Notes: a model not told the origin generated them from the letters alone. A stretch of DNA of 11,255 nucleotides from Halobacteriales archaeon QH_10_65_19 (GCA_003022085.1 PXQK01000160.1:1-11255), one strand, 5' to 3'. Positions 1 through 7,918 are shown, counted from the stretch's first letter. A program made the numbers and translations.

Positions 1-165
1 CTACTTCATCTCGTCGAGTTTGTCGACCAGGTCGTCGGTCGAGAGCTCCGACTCGAAGCTGACTTCGCCGTCGTGGTCCGATTCGTGGATGTTGACGCCC
101 TCGCTTTCGTCGGCGTTTACGTCCTGGTCTTTCTGCTCGGACTCATCGTAGCTTCCAAATCCCAT
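1..165 (-). CDS. DUF5786 family small acidic protein
   Basis: Complete leftward gene of 54 residues. It begins MGFGSYDESEQ, the signature opening of a small haloarchaeal family (DUF5786) whose function is unknown; members are sometimes labelled 'death domain-associated protein' without experimental support. The rest is very acidic, rich in Asp and Glu, with no cysteine and no membrane segment. It ends in a short amphipathic stretch (TDDLVDKLDEMK) that could form a helix. The stop codon is the first three bases of the window, so the gene is whole. The start ATG (163-165) lies about 25 bases downstream of a TATA-like CTTTAAT on the same strand, so the mRNA is probably nearly leaderless. The next gene is divergent and 273 bases away. 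Family recognition rests on the N-terminal motif and length. Confidence 0.82.
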   Translation of the reverse strand: MGFGSYDESEQKDQDVNADESEGVNIHESDHDGEVSFESELSTDDLVDKLDEMK

Positions 166-188
166 GTCTGTACACAGGAGCCTCGCGG

Positions 189-195
189 ATTAAAG
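189..195 (-). promoter_or_regulatory. TATA-like box for the DUF5786 gene
   Basis: On the minus strand the sequence reads CTTTAAT, 24-30 bases upstream of the ATG at 165. That is the spacing expected for an archaeal TATA box driving a leaderless or almost leaderless transcript. Confidence 0.5.
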
Positions 196-305
196 TGGAC
201 CGATCCACGTTCGGGATGGCGGCTCGGTGTGTGAGCTGTCATCAGACGGGGCTCGGAGGAGTAACTGCCCGTCAACGCCGCCGCGTATCGCTACTGACGG
301 CGGAG

Positions 306-313
306 TCTTAAAC
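306..313 (+). promoter_or_regulatory. Weak TATA-like element upstream of the aminotransferase
   Basis: TCTTAAAC is the most TATA-like sequence on the plus strand between the two divergent genes. It is about 125 bases upstream of the aminotransferase start, so using it would give a leader of roughly 100 bases. The rest of the 273-base interval (166-438) holds no convincing coding sequence or RNA structure. This is a weak call from base composition only. Confidence 0.2.
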
Positions 314-430
314 GCTGCGCCCGTGCTCGAAGAGTCCTCGACAGATCCTGCATCCGCGAGTGACGTGAGCGAGAAAACCCGAGGTAACACAGGTACGACA
401 GCAAAAAAGCCAGGTAGGTGCCGTCCCCAG

Positions 431-437
431 GGAGGGG
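431..437 (+). promoter_or_regulatory. Shine-Dalgarno sequence deciding the aminotransferase start
   Basis: GGAGGGG lies directly before the ATG at 439 and matches the anti-Shine-Dalgarno end of 16S rRNA. It supports ATG 439 over an in-frame GTG at 418, which would put this motif inside the coding region. Confidence 0.55.
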
Positions 438-438
438 T

Positions 439-1557
439 ATGGAGTACGACACGCCGCAGTTTTTCCGGGTGATGAAGTACGCCAGCGAGGCGGACCGGGA
501 CGTGGTAGACATGGTGAGCGGGAGTCCGGACTGGGAGGCCCCAGAGGCGCTGCGGGAGGGGCTGTGGGCCTACGCCGGGGCCGAGCCGTCGGAGTTCCAG
601 TACCAGGCCAGCGTCGGGCTGCCAGACCTGCGCGAGGAGATCGCCACCCGCCGCGGTGTGGATCGCTCGCAGATCATCATCACAAACGGCACTGGTGAGG
701 CAAACCACCTCGCCATGACCGAAGGCCATCGCGTCATGCCGGGCGAGGAGATACTGCTCGTCGACCCAGTTTACCCCTACTACGCTGGCCGGGCGTCGCT
801 CATCGGCGCCGACGCGCGGTACGTCCCGGTCGACGAGACAGGACACCTCGATCCCGACACCGTCCGGGAGTACGCGAGCGCGGAGACGAGCGTCATCGTG
901 ATCAACTCGCCGAACAACCCGCTCGGCGTGACCTACAGCGGGGAGACGGTCCGGGCGCTCGTGGAGGTAGCCGAGGACGTCGACGCGGTGCTGGTCAGCG
1001 ACGAGGTGTACGATCACTTCGACTACAACGGACGGTTCGAATCCGCGCTCGCGGTTGACTCCCCCCACAGGATCGTCACCAACGCCTTCTCGAAGTCAAT
1101 GGCGATCACCGGCTGGCGGGTCGGCTACGCGGTGTTCCCCCACCCCGACGGCACGAACGGGGAGCTGATGGAGCGGGCACGCACCCGACACATGCTGACG
1201 AACGTGACCGGCTCGCGCCCGGCGCAGGCGGCCGTTCTGCACGCGCTGCGGGACACCGGCACTGAGTACTACGAGGAGACCCGCGAGCTACTCACGGAGC
1301 GCATCGACGCCATCACCGCCGCGCTGGACAACGTCGGCGCGGCGTACACCGAGCCGGAAGGCGCCTTCTACGTGATGGCGCGGTTCCCCGACTTCCCCGG
1401 CTCGTTCGACAACGCAGAGCGCCTGATCGACGAGGCCGGGGTGGCGGGGATGCCCGGCGAAGCGTTCGGGGAGTCCCGCGCCGACTGGATCCGCTTCGCC
1501 CTTGTCACGCCCCGCGTCGAAACCGCCGCGGAACGGCTCGCGGCGTTCTTCGAGTGA
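439..1557 (+). CDS. PLP-dependent aminotransferase, class I/II (AspB-like)
   Basis: A 372-residue pyridoxal-phosphate aminotransferase of fold type I, close to the usual length for a single-domain class I/II enzyme. The main catalytic features are present. NSPNNPLG (156-163) is the Asn-Pro cofactor loop. SDEVY (187-191) supplies the Asp that pairs with the pyridine nitrogen. FSKSMAITGWRVGY (217-230) carries the Schiff-base Lys219 and the phosphate-binding Arg227. Arg353 (DWIRFAL) matches the Arg that holds the substrate alpha-carboxylate. The N-terminal GSPDW and TNGTGEANH segments also fit the family. It should move an amino group between an amino acid and a 2-oxo acid in the cytoplasm; substrate choice (aspartate, alanine, aromatic or other) cannot be read from the sequence. 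The following transporter gene is on the same strand 88 bases downstream, but no functional link is evident. ATG 439 is preferred because of its ribosome-binding site. Confidence 0.93.
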   Translation: MEYDTPQFFRVMKYASEADRDVVDMVSGSPDWEAPEALREGLWAYAGAEPSEFQYQASVGLPDLREEIATRRGVDRSQIIITNGTGEANHLAMTEGHRVMPGEEILLVDPVYPYYAGRASLIGADARYVPVDETGHLDPDTVREYASAETSVIVINSPNNPLGVTYSGETVRALVEVAEDVDAVLVSDEVYDHFDYNGRFESALAVDSPHRIVTNAFSKSMAITGWRVGYAVFPHPDGTNGELMERARTRHMLTNVTGSRPAQAAVLHALRDTGTEYYEETRELLTERIDAITAALDNVGAAYTEPEGAFYVMARFPDFPGSFDNAERLIDEAGVAGMPGEAFGESRADWIRFALVTPRVETAAERLAAFFE

Positions 1558-1588
1558 TACTGTCTGGCGTGCTCGGCGGGGATCACAA

Positions 1589-1596
1589 CTGTATTC
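1589..1596 (+). promoter_or_regulatory. Possible TATA box for the MFS gene
   Basis: CTGTATTC in the aminotransferase-transporter gap would place transcription initiation near 1615-1622, upstream of the Shine-Dalgarno-like GGGAGGT at 1627-1633. It would equally suit a leaderless start at GTG 1622. The match to the archaeal TATA consensus is only moderate. Confidence 0.3.
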
Positions 1597-1626
1597 ACCG
1601 AACACACGAATCTACTGGTATGTGCT

Positions 1627-1633
1627 GGGAGGT
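1627..1633 (+). promoter_or_regulatory. Shine-Dalgarno-like site before the MFS gene
   Basis: GGGAGGT ends 12 bases before the ATG at 1646. The spacing is a little long, but the motif is strong, and the protein from that ATG starts just before the first membrane helix as expected. An in-frame GTG at 1622 remains an alternative start. Confidence 0.4.
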
Positions 1634-1645
1634 CCGGCCTCGTCG

Positions 1646-2920
1646 ATGAGAAACCCGCTCGGGGTCGACCCACAGGTGCTGGCGCTTGCGCTCGCGCGGA
1701 TGGCCGAATCGGTGGGCAACTCCGTTCTGATTGTCGTCCTGCCGCTGTTCATCGCGAGCGACTTCGTCACCGGGTCGACGTTCGGTCTGCAGGAGGTAGC
1801 GATCACCGGAATCGTACTCTCGCTGTTCGGGTTCGTCAACAGCCCGCTGCAGCCGTTCACCGGGCGGCTCTCGGACCGGACCGGCCGCCGGAAGATCTTC
1901 GTGCTGGTCGGGTTGACGATCCTCGGCGCCGCGAGTTTCGCGTACACGCTGGCGACAAGCTACTGGCACCTGATCTGCCTGCGGATACTGCAGGGGATCG
2001 CCGGCGCACTCATCATCCCGACGACGGTGGCGCTGGTCAACGACCTGGCGACGGAGGGTAACCGCGGCGGCAACATGGGCACGTACAACACGTTCCGGCT
2101 GGTCGGGTTCGGTGCCGGTCCAATCGGCGCCGGCGTCGTCGTCGACGCGGGTCCCTACTCCCTGTCGGTCGCGGGTACCGAACTCGCGTTCTCCGGGTTC
2201 GACGCTGCCTTCTACTTCGCGACGCTGACGGCAACGCTCAGCTTCGTTCTCATCGTCGCGCTGATCCACGACCCCGACATCACGCCGACCGATGATACCG
2301 ACAACCGCACCACGTTTGCGGTCTTCGACCGGAGTGGCGAACACCTACTGGACCCCGTGTTCGCACTCGGCGTCGCCTCCTTCTTTATGGCGGTCGGTAT
2401 CGCCGTCTTCGCCACCCTCGGGGAGATCGTCAACGCGCGCCTCGACCAGGGTCCCCAGATGTTCGGACTGCAGTTCGCCGCGTTCGTGCTCGCACAGGTC
2501 CTGTTGCAGGCCCCGATCGGCCGGGCGACGGACTTCTACGGCCGGAAAGGGTTTCTCGTTGCTGGCATGCTCCTGCTCGTCCCGACGACGCTCGTCCAGG
2601 GGTTCGTGCTGAACTCGTGGCTGATGTTTCTCGCCCGGTTTGCGCAGGGCGTCGCCGGCGCGATGGTGTTCGCTCCGGCGCTGGCGCTGGCCGGTGACAT
2701 CGCCTCTGAGGGCCAGTCCGGGTCGACGCTGTCCGTGCTGACGATGGCCTTTGGCTTCGGCGTTGCCTTCGGCCCGCTCCTGTCGGGCTTTCTCGTCGGC
2801 TTCGGATTCGCTGTCCCCTTCGTCCTCGCTGCCAGCCTCGCTGCTCTTGGCGGCGTGCTCATCGTGACGCAGGTCGAGGAGGTAGCGACGCCGAAGCGCC
2901 GCGCCGTGCTGGCCGACTGA
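1646..2920 (+). CDS. Major facilitator superfamily (MFS) transporter
   Basis: A 424-residue, very hydrophobic protein with about 12 predicted membrane helices in two halves, the standard MFS length and layout. The MFS signature loop between helices 2 and 3 is clear (GRLSDRTGRRK, 73-83) and is repeated in the second half as GRATDFYGRKG (292-302). The helix-4 signature also appears twice (RILQG 113-117 and RFAQG 331-335), showing the internal duplication. The central cytoplasmic loop around 206-235 is acidic, as in halophiles. It should be a secondary transporter in the cytoplasmic membrane driven by an ion gradient. Motif strength suggests the drug-efflux or small-molecule branch, but the substrate cannot be named. 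It follows the aminotransferase on the same strand and has its own likely promoter. The start could be ATG 1646 (chosen) or GTG 1622; both leave the transmembrane core intact. Confidence 0.92.
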   Translation: MRNPLGVDPQVLALALARMAESVGNSVLIVVLPLFIASDFVTGSTFGLQEVAITGIVLSLFGFVNSPLQPFTGRLSDRTGRRKIFVLVGLTILGAASFAYTLATSYWHLICLRILQGIAGALIIPTTVALVNDLATEGNRGGNMGTYNTFRLVGFGAGPIGAGVVVDAGPYSLSVAGTELAFSGFDAAFYFATLTATLSFVLIVALIHDPDITPTDDTDNRTTFAVFDRSGEHLLDPVFALGVASFFMAVGIAVFATLGEIVNARLDQGPQMFGLQFAAFVLAQVLLQAPIGRATDFYGRKGFLVAGMLLLVPTTLVQGFVLNSWLMFLARFAQGVAGAMVFAPALALAGDIASEGQSGSTLSVLTMAFGFGVAFGPLLSGFLVGFGFAVPFVLAASLAALGGVLIVTQVEEVATPKRRAVLAD

Positions 2921-2980
2921 TAGTGTTGTGACTGTGGCTCCTACCGAATGTACCTACCACTACGACCCGTGACTGCCGGG

Positions 2981-2988
2981 AAATATAT
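2981..2988 (+). promoter_or_regulatory. TATA box for the helicase gene
   Basis: AAATATAT stands out in GC-rich DNA, 24-31 bases upstream of the GTG at 3012. This fits a leaderless transcript and is the main reason for choosing that GTG as the start. Confidence 0.65.
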
Positions 2989-3011
2989 GGGAGCGCGGCA
3001 TACTGTCTCTC

Positions 3012-5372
3012 GTGGACGAGTTCATCGAGTGGGTACAGGATCGTGAGTATTACGATGACCAGATACAGTTCCAGCGAGCGGTAGCCGCGCGTAGCCCCGT
3101 AACCCGATCCTGTAAGATGGGCGCGCAAGTCACGGACCAACTCGCCGACCGGGGAGTCGACGAACTCTACGCACACCAAGCCGACGCGATCGAAGCGGTC
3201 CGCAACGGCCAGAACGTCGTGCTGGCCACACCGACGGCAAGCGGAAAGAGCCTCACGTACACAGTTCCCGCGCTCGAATGCGCACGCGATCACGACGGAC
3301 GGACGCTGTATATCGGGCCACAAGTCGCGCTGATCAACGATCAGGAGGCGACGCTCTCTGATTTTGCTGAGCCATTTGCCGACGTGTCTATCACACAGTA
3401 TACGGGAGCACTGTCCTCGGCCGAGCGTCAGCAGGCTCGCGACGACGACGCGTCTATCGTCTTGACGACGCCGGATATGCTCCACTGTGGACTGCTCAGC
3501 CACGCGACTGACATCTGGCGAGCGTTCTTCGAGTCCCTGGAACTCGTCGTCGTCGACGAGGTCCACGAGTATCGCGGTGTCTTTGGCAGTCACGTCGGTC
3601 TCGTCTGTCGCCGGTTAGCACGGATCTGTGATCAGCTTGATTCTGACCCGCAGTTCGTGTGCTGTTCTGCGACGATCGGCAACCCACGGGACCACGCAGC
3701 GACGATTACCGGCCAATCGACCGACTCCTTCGTGCTTGTCGACGAGGACACCAGCAAAACCGGGCCGACACACTGGCTGTTCTGGCAACCGCCGAAATAC
3801 GACAGAGGAGATGCTCCGGCTGGTGCAGGTCAGCGCCGCTCGCACCACGGCGAAACCATGCGGCTGTTCGTCGACCTCGTCCAGCGGGGCTACCAGACCG
3901 TAGCGTTTACGCGCGCCAGACAGACCGCCGAGCGCTACGCCACCATCAGCAGTGATACCCTCGCAGAACGCAGGAAAACCGACCTCGCCGAGAACGTCAC
4001 GGCCTACCATGCGGGGCTACGCGACGACCGTCGAGCGGCTATCGAGACAGCACTGCACACTGGCGAGTGTGCCGGCGTCTGGAGCACGAGCGCGCTGGAA
4101 CTCGGCGTCGACATCGGGAGTCTCGACGCCGTGCTGTTAGACGGCTACCCAGGGACGCAAATGGCGACGTTCCAGCGAGCGGGTCGCGCCGGTCGGGGGA
4201 CCGAACCGAGTCTCGTCGCGCTCGTCGCCAGTGAGGACCAACTCGATCAGTACGTGATCAAACATCCCCGCGAACTGTTCGAGCAGACACCCGAACGTGC
4301 CGTCGCCAACCCATCGAATCCGCATCTCCTGGGGCTGCACGCCCACGCCGCGGCCATGGAACAGCCGCTTCGGACTACCGACGAGGCGTATTTCGGGCCG
4401 ACGTTTCCCGACATCGTCGGCGCGCTCACGGACAACGGCGAACTGACCCGACGGCACACGGCCCATGGGCTCGAATGGCGACGAACCGCCAGCGGACGGA
4501 CGCTGAATCCCTACGACCAGGGGTTACGAACCATTACCGAACAGACCGTTATCCTTCGGGTTCGAGGTGGAGAAGCTGGTGAAATCGGGGAGCTACCGCT
4601 CGACGCTGCGCTTCGAGACGTGCATCCAGGCGCGGTTTATCACCATCAGGGACAGAGTTACGAGGTCCAGTCACTCGCGCTCGACCGCGACGTGGCGTAC
4701 CTCGCTCCAACCGAGAGTGACCACCAGACTCGCGTCCAGTTTGATGAGTCGATGACCATCGAGGAAAACATCGCGACCAAACCACTGGCGACGCGCGACG
4801 ACGTTACCGTTCACTTCGCGGACGTGACCCGGCGAAAGCAGGTCACCGGGTTTCAGCGACGCGACCACCGAACGGGTGCGATTATGAGCGAAGAGTTACT
4901 CGACCTGCCCGAAACGACGCTGTCGACCCGTGCATTGTACGTCACGCTCCCACCGGGGCTCGAACGACTGCTACAGACGATGTCCGGGTCGTTCGAAGGA
5001 GGACTGCACGCCGCCCAGCACGCCCTCGTCGCCACGTTCCCACTCGTCATCCTCTGTGACCGGCGTGATGTCGGGAGCGTCTCGACGACAGAGCATCCAC
5101 AGACCGAGACGAGTGCACTGTTCATCTACGACAGCTACCGAGGTGGCGTCGGATTGGCCCGTAACGGATACGACCACATCGAGGAACTCTTCCGACACAC
5201 GTGGGAGCTGCTGGCCGACTGCGGGTGTTCGGATGGCTGTCCAGCGTGCATCCAGTCGCCCCACTGCGGGCGGGCGAACGAGCCGCTCGACAAACGCCTC
5301 GCGGCGACGCTGACGATGGCACTGGCTGATCCACGCCAACAGGCGACCGATTCGGCACCGGAATCCAGTTAG
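3012..5372 (+). CDS. DEAD/H-box helicase with C-terminal DUF1998 zinc module (MrfA/YprA-like)
   Basis: A 786-residue superfamily 2 helicase. Motifs in order: Q-like ELYAHQADAI (51-60); Walker A ATPTASGKS (72-80, Lys79); motif II VDEVHEYRG (181-189); motif III CSAT (218-221); motif IV-like AFTRARQTAE (298-307); motif V STSALELGVDIG (358-369); motif VI QRAGRAGRG (388-396). The C-terminal part matches DUF1998: YDSYRGGVGLA (706-716), then a cysteine cluster C737-C739-C743-C746-C752, the pattern of the zinc- or Fe-S-type module in MrfA/YprA and Hrq1-like helicases. Bacterial MrfA acts in repair of mitomycin-type DNA damage with the nuclease MrfB. No MrfB-like gene lies beside this one, so a DNA-repair role is inference from the family. 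It starts at a leaderless GTG and overlaps the convergent peptidase stop by 4 bases. All motifs are intact. Confidence 0.93.
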   Translation: MDEFIEWVQDREYYDDQIQFQRAVAARSPVTRSCKMGAQVTDQLADRGVDELYAHQADAIEAVRNGQNVVLATPTASGKSLTYTVPALECARDHDGRTLYIGPQVALINDQEATLSDFAEPFADVSITQYTGALSSAERQQARDDDASIVLTTPDMLHCGLLSHATDIWRAFFESLELVVVDEVHEYRGVFGSHVGLVCRRLARICDQLDSDPQFVCCSATIGNPRDHAATITGQSTDSFVLVDEDTSKTGPTHWLFWQPPKYDRGDAPAGAGQRRSHHGETMRLFVDLVQRGYQTVAFTRARQTAERYATISSDTLAERRKTDLAENVTAYHAGLRDDRRAAIETALHTGECAGVWSTSALELGVDIGSLDAVLLDGYPGTQMATFQRAGRAGRGTEPSLVALVASEDQLDQYVIKHPRELFEQTPERAVANPSNPHLLGLHAHAAAMEQPLRTTDEAYFGPTFPDIVGALTDNGELTRRHTAHGLEWRRTASGRTLNPYDQGLRTITEQTVILRVRGGEAGEIGELPLDAALRDVHPGAVYHHQGQSYEVQSLALDRDVAYLAPTESDHQTRVQFDESMTIEENIATKPLATRDDVTVHFADVTRRKQVTGFQRRDHRTGAIMSEELLDLPETTLSTRALYVTLPPGLERLLQTMSGSFEGGLHAAQHALVATFPLVILCDRRDVGSVSTTEHPQTETSALFIYDSYRGGVGLARNGYDHIEELFRHTWELLADCGCSDGCPACIQSPHCGRANEPLDKRLAATLTMALADPRQQATDSAPESS

Positions 5373-6424
5373 AGCGTTACGCTGAACTCGTAGCCCTGGG
5401 CGTCCAGTGCGAACGCGCTCAGCAGGTCAGCCGTCGCGTCGAGGTCGCCCAGGTCCAGCGTTTCGACGGGTGTGTGCATGTAGCGGTTCGGAACGCCGAC
5501 GTTGAGTGAGGGAGTCCCACCCCGGGACGTGAAGAAGGCGTCTGCGTCGGTGCCGGTGCGGCTGCCCGCCGCCTGCAGTTGGATGTCGATACCCTCCCGG
5601 TCGGCCGCCGCCCGGACCGCCTCGACAACCCGGGGATGGTTCGCACTGCCGCGGGCGACAACGGGGCCGCCGCCGAGTTCGACACCGGTGGATCGGTCGC
5701 CGGGCGTGCCGGGTGCACCAGTCGCGTGGGTGACGTCCGCCGCGACGGCGACGTCCGGCGCGAGGTCGAATCCGACCATCTTCGCGCCCTGCAGGCCGAC
5801 CTCCTCCTGGACGGTGCTGACGGCACAGACCGTCGCGTCCGGATCGCCCGCTGCCGCGCGCCGGAGCCCCTCGGCGGCCGCCCAGATGCCGATCCTGTTG
5901 TCCAGACCCCGCGCCGCGATGCGGTCACCCGCCAGTTCGGAGACAGTCTGGTCGAAGGTGATCGGGTCGCCGCGCTCGACTACCTCGGCTGCCTCCTCGT
6001 CGTCGTCCGCACCGATGTCGACGAACTGCTCGTCGATGTCGTCGATCGACTCCTCGCCCGTGTCCCGGAGGTGGATCGCGGTTTGCCCGATAACGCCCTC
6101 GACCGGGCCGTCGTCCGTGTGGACGACGACGTGCTGACCCTTGGAGACGGTCCGGTCCGACCCGCCGATGCGGGTCAGGCAGAGTGAGCCGTCGTCCCGG
6201 ATGTCACGCACCATGAACCCGATCTCGTCGCCGTGGCCGGCGAGTGCGACCGTCGGATCGCCGCCCTCGACAACGGCGATCGCGTTGCCGTACTCGTCCG
6301 TTCTCACGTCGTCGGCGAACCCGGAGACGTACTCGATCCAGGTCCGCTGGCCCGGCGCCTCGAAGCCGGACGGGCTCGCTGTACGCAACAGGTCGTCCAG
6401 AAACTGCCGTCGCGTGCTGTCCAT
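5369..6424 (-). CDS. M42 family metallopeptidase (TET-type aminopeptidase)
   Basis: A 351-residue leftward gene, the normal length for M42 co-catalytic dimetal aminopeptidases. The metal ligands and catalytic residues are visible: His64 and Asp66 in AGHGDEIGFMV; bridging Asp175 in ARGLDNRIG; catalytic Glu207 and metal ligand Glu208 in VQEEVGLQGA; Asp230 in AADVTHATG; His317 in YMHTPVE. Other family marks are GVIGQTAIHL (110-119) and GTDADAF (291-297). M42 enzymes assemble as hollow tetrahedral dodecamers in the cytoplasm and trim short peptides released by the proteasome; assembly here is inferred from the family. ATG 6424 is chosen because homology begins right after it. The frame stays open upstream to 6892, but that stretch is antisense to the next gene and of unlike composition. 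GGAG sits just before the ATG, too close to be a good ribosome-binding site. Confidence 0.94.
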   Translation of the reverse strand: MDSTRRQFLDDLLRTASPSGFEAPGQRTWIEYVSGFADDVRTDEYGNAIAVVEGGDPTVALAGHGDEIGFMVRDIRDDGSLCLTRIGGSDRTVSKGQHVVVHTDDGPVEGVIGQTAIHLRDTGEESIDDIDEQFVDIGADDDEEAAEVVERGDPITFDQTVSELAGDRIAARGLDNRIGIWAAAEGLRRAAAGDPDATVCAVSTVQEEVGLQGAKMVGFDLAPDVAVAADVTHATGAPGTPGDRSTGVELGGGPVVARGSANHPRVVEAVRAAADREGIDIQLQAAGSRTGTDADAFFTSRGGTPSLNVGVPNRYMHTPVETLDLGDLDATADLLSAFALDAQGYEFSVTL

Positions 6425-6524
6425 GCTCCAATGAAATGACGCTAGCACTGTCAATGCTCCGCTGTTCGCCGAACCGTGTGTGGAGTCCAGGCGCGCGACG
6501 TTCCCGGCCGAGGGTGTCGCAACC

Positions 6525-6531
6525 GATAAAT
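6525..6531 (+). promoter_or_regulatory. TATA box for the acidic membrane protein gene
   Basis: GATAAAT lies 24-30 bases upstream of ATG 6555, the leaderless spacing. It also supports choosing that ATG over in-frame codons further upstream. Confidence 0.55.
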
Positions 6532-6554
6532 GCACAGTGACACTACCTGTAGAC

Positions 6555-6869
6555 ATGGTAAACCTGACGCTACTCGAAGTACACCTCGAGGACGGATCGT
6601 TCTCGGCGAACCTCCCCTTCAGCGGCGTGACTGACACGGACGATGGGGACGACGCCGTCCCCGACGACGAGGACAGCGGCGCGACCGTCGCGGACGAGGA
6701 GTCGGGGGGTCCCGGCAAGGGGGCTGCTGTACTCGGCGTCCTCCTGTTGCTGGTTCTGGGGGCGGCACTCGTCAAGTACCTCTCCGGCGGCGACGAGGAA
6801 TCGGACGTTGCAATCGAGACCGCCGACGAGGGCCCGGTCGGCGTCTCCGTCGATACCGGCGACGAGTAG
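6555..6869 (+). CDS. Small acidic single-pass membrane protein, function unknown
   Basis: A 104-residue protein with a clear three-part layout. The N-terminal segment (1-25, VNLTLLEVHLEDGSFSANL) looks folded, with alternating hydrophobic residues. A low-complexity Asp/Glu/Ser/Gly linker (about 27-53) follows. One hydrophobic helix comes next (about 57-76, GAAVLGVLLLLVLGAALVKY), then a second acidic tail. No signal-peptide cleavage site, catalytic motif or cysteine is present. I recognise the general shape as a common haloarchaeal small-membrane-protein type but cannot name a function. The acidic linker suggests a tether or partner-binding role at the membrane, which is inference. It lies 37 bases upstream of the metalloprotease-like gene on the same strand, although each gene appears to have its own TATA box. 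Start chosen from TATA spacing and from the conserved-looking N-terminus. Confidence 0.85.
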   Translation: MVNLTLLEVHLEDGSFSANLPFSGVTDTDDGDDAVPDDEDSGATVADEESGGPGKGAAVLGVLLLLVLGAALVKYLSGGDEESDVAIETADEGPVGVSVDTGDE

Positions 6870-6876
6870 GAGAAGG

Positions 6877-6884
6877 CCTTTATT
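6877..6884 (+). promoter_or_regulatory. TATA box for the metalloprotease-like gene
   Basis: CCTTTATT lies 23-30 bases upstream of ATG 6907 in the 37-base gap after the previous stop. It suggests a separate leaderless transcript, perhaps in addition to read-through from the upstream gene. Confidence 0.5.
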
Positions 6885-6906
6885 CGCCCCACCGTTGCTT
6901 GGTGGT

Positions 6907-7857
6907 ATGAGTCTCTACCGGAGTGTCCGAGCAGTGACAGGGGCGACGGGTGACGGCGCCGTCGACTGGGCAGCCGTCAGCGAAGCCGCCAAGAGCTCCG
7001 CCGACCCGGGTGATCTGGGTGTCAGTGACGCCGAGCAAGAGGAGTACGCAGCCGACGTCCGGGCGGCGCGTGACCGTGTCCGCGAGGTGACCGACACCGG
7101 GTTCACGCTGCCCGAGCGCGTCGAGATCCAGGACCGTCACCACTGGATCGACGCCAACGTGGCCACGTTCGAACGAGTGATGGCACCGCTCGAACAGCAG
7201 GCCGGGACGGCCCCGGGACTGGCAACGGTTGTCAACACCGGATCGATGGCATTCGCGCTCTCCTTTCTCTCGAGGCACGTGCTCGGGCAGTACGATCCGC
7301 TTCTGCTCGCGGACTCGCCCGATCACGCGCTGTACTTCGTCCGCCCGAACATCATCCGGACGGCCGAGAAACTGGACGTCCCCTACGGCCGGTTCCGGCG
7401 CTGGATCGCGTTCCACGAGGTGACCCACGCCGCCGAGTTCGGCGCCGCACCGTGGCTCCCGGAGCACCTGGAGTCGACAATGCAGGAGGCGATCGAGAAC
7501 CTGGCCTCTGGGACGCTGGACCGGGAGTCGATGTCGGCGCTCGATACGACGATGACGGCCGTCGAGGGGTACGCCGAGCTGGTGATGGACCGTGCCTTCG
7601 ACGAGGAGTACACCGACCTCCGGCGCAAGCTCGAGGCACGCAGACAGGGCCGCGGACCGTTCGAACGGCTCGTCCGGCGGTTACTCGGCCTGAGTGTCAA
7701 GCGCCGCCAGTACGAACGGGGCAAAGAGTTTTTCGAGACCGTCGTCGAGAGCCACGGGATGGCGACCGCGAACCGTGTCTGGGACTCCCCCGAACTGCTC
7801 CCTACCGACGAGGAACTCGACAACCCTGCGGCCTGGATCGCCCGCGTCGAGCGGTAA
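6907..7857 (+). CDS. Zinc-dependent metalloprotease-like protein (DUF2342, F420-associated family)
   Basis: A 316-residue protein with a zincin motif, FHEVTHAAEF (169-178): His170, Glu171 and His174 form HExxH. A downstream AVEGYAELVMD (218-228) offers Glu220 as the likely third ligand. Flanking features such as VNTGSMAFALSFLSRHVLGQYDP (split around 109-131) and YFVRPNI (143-149) match the family labelled 'zinc-dependent metalloprotease' or 'coenzyme F420 biosynthesis-associated protein' (DUF2342), found in actinobacteria and haloarchaea. The F420 link comes from shared occurrence across genomes and not from a demonstrated reaction; no F420 biosynthesis gene lies in this window. There is no signal peptide, so the protein is probably cytoplasmic. 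The N-terminal 60 residues are acidic and helical. Proteolytic activity is unproven. A hairpin and a leftward gene follow. Start: ATG preceded by a TATA box at leaderless distance. Confidence 0.88.
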   Translation: MSLYRSVRAVTGATGDGAVDWAAVSEAAKSSADPGDLGVSDAEQEEYAADVRAARDRVREVTDTGFTLPERVEIQDRHHWIDANVATFERVMAPLEQQAGTAPGLATVVNTGSMAFALSFLSRHVLGQYDPLLLADSPDHALYFVRPNIIRTAEKLDVPYGRFRRWIAFHEVTHAAEFGAAPWLPEHLESTMQEAIENLASGTLDRESMSALDTTMTAVEGYAELVMDRAFDEEYTDLRRKLEARRQGRGPFERLVRRLLGLSVKRRQYERGKEFFETVVESHGMATANRVWDSPELLPTDEELDNPAAWIARVER

Positions 7858-7896
7858 GACGGTCTCGTATTCATTGTCGTGAGTTGGTGCGGGATC

Positions 7897-7918
7897 GACC
7901 GCATAACGGCGTGCGGTC
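7897..7918. terminator. Hairpin between convergent genes, possible shared terminator
   Basis: GACCGCA and TGCGGTC form a perfect 7-bp stem around an 8-base loop, placed between the stop of the metalloprotease-like gene (7857) and the stop of the zinc-ribbon gene (7941). The position suits a shared 3' boundary. No T-tract follows on either strand, whereas archaeal intrinsic termination usually relies on one, so the terminator role is tentative. Confidence 0.3.

Noticed and set aside
1595..2344. Minus-strand open frame of 249 codons opposite the MFS gene
   Set aside because: Antisense to transmembrane helices and the MFS signature; the product is low-complexity Arg/Asp/Gln-rich.
2859..3593. 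Minus-strand open frame of 244 codons across the MFS-helicase boundary
   Set aside because: It lies opposite the helicase Walker A and DEVH motifs and the helicase promoter; the product shows no domain.
6425..6892. N-terminal extension of the M42 peptidase up to 6892
   Set aside because: The extension is Ser/Thr/Pro-rich, antisense to the acidic membrane protein gene, and M42 similarity starts only at ATG 6424.
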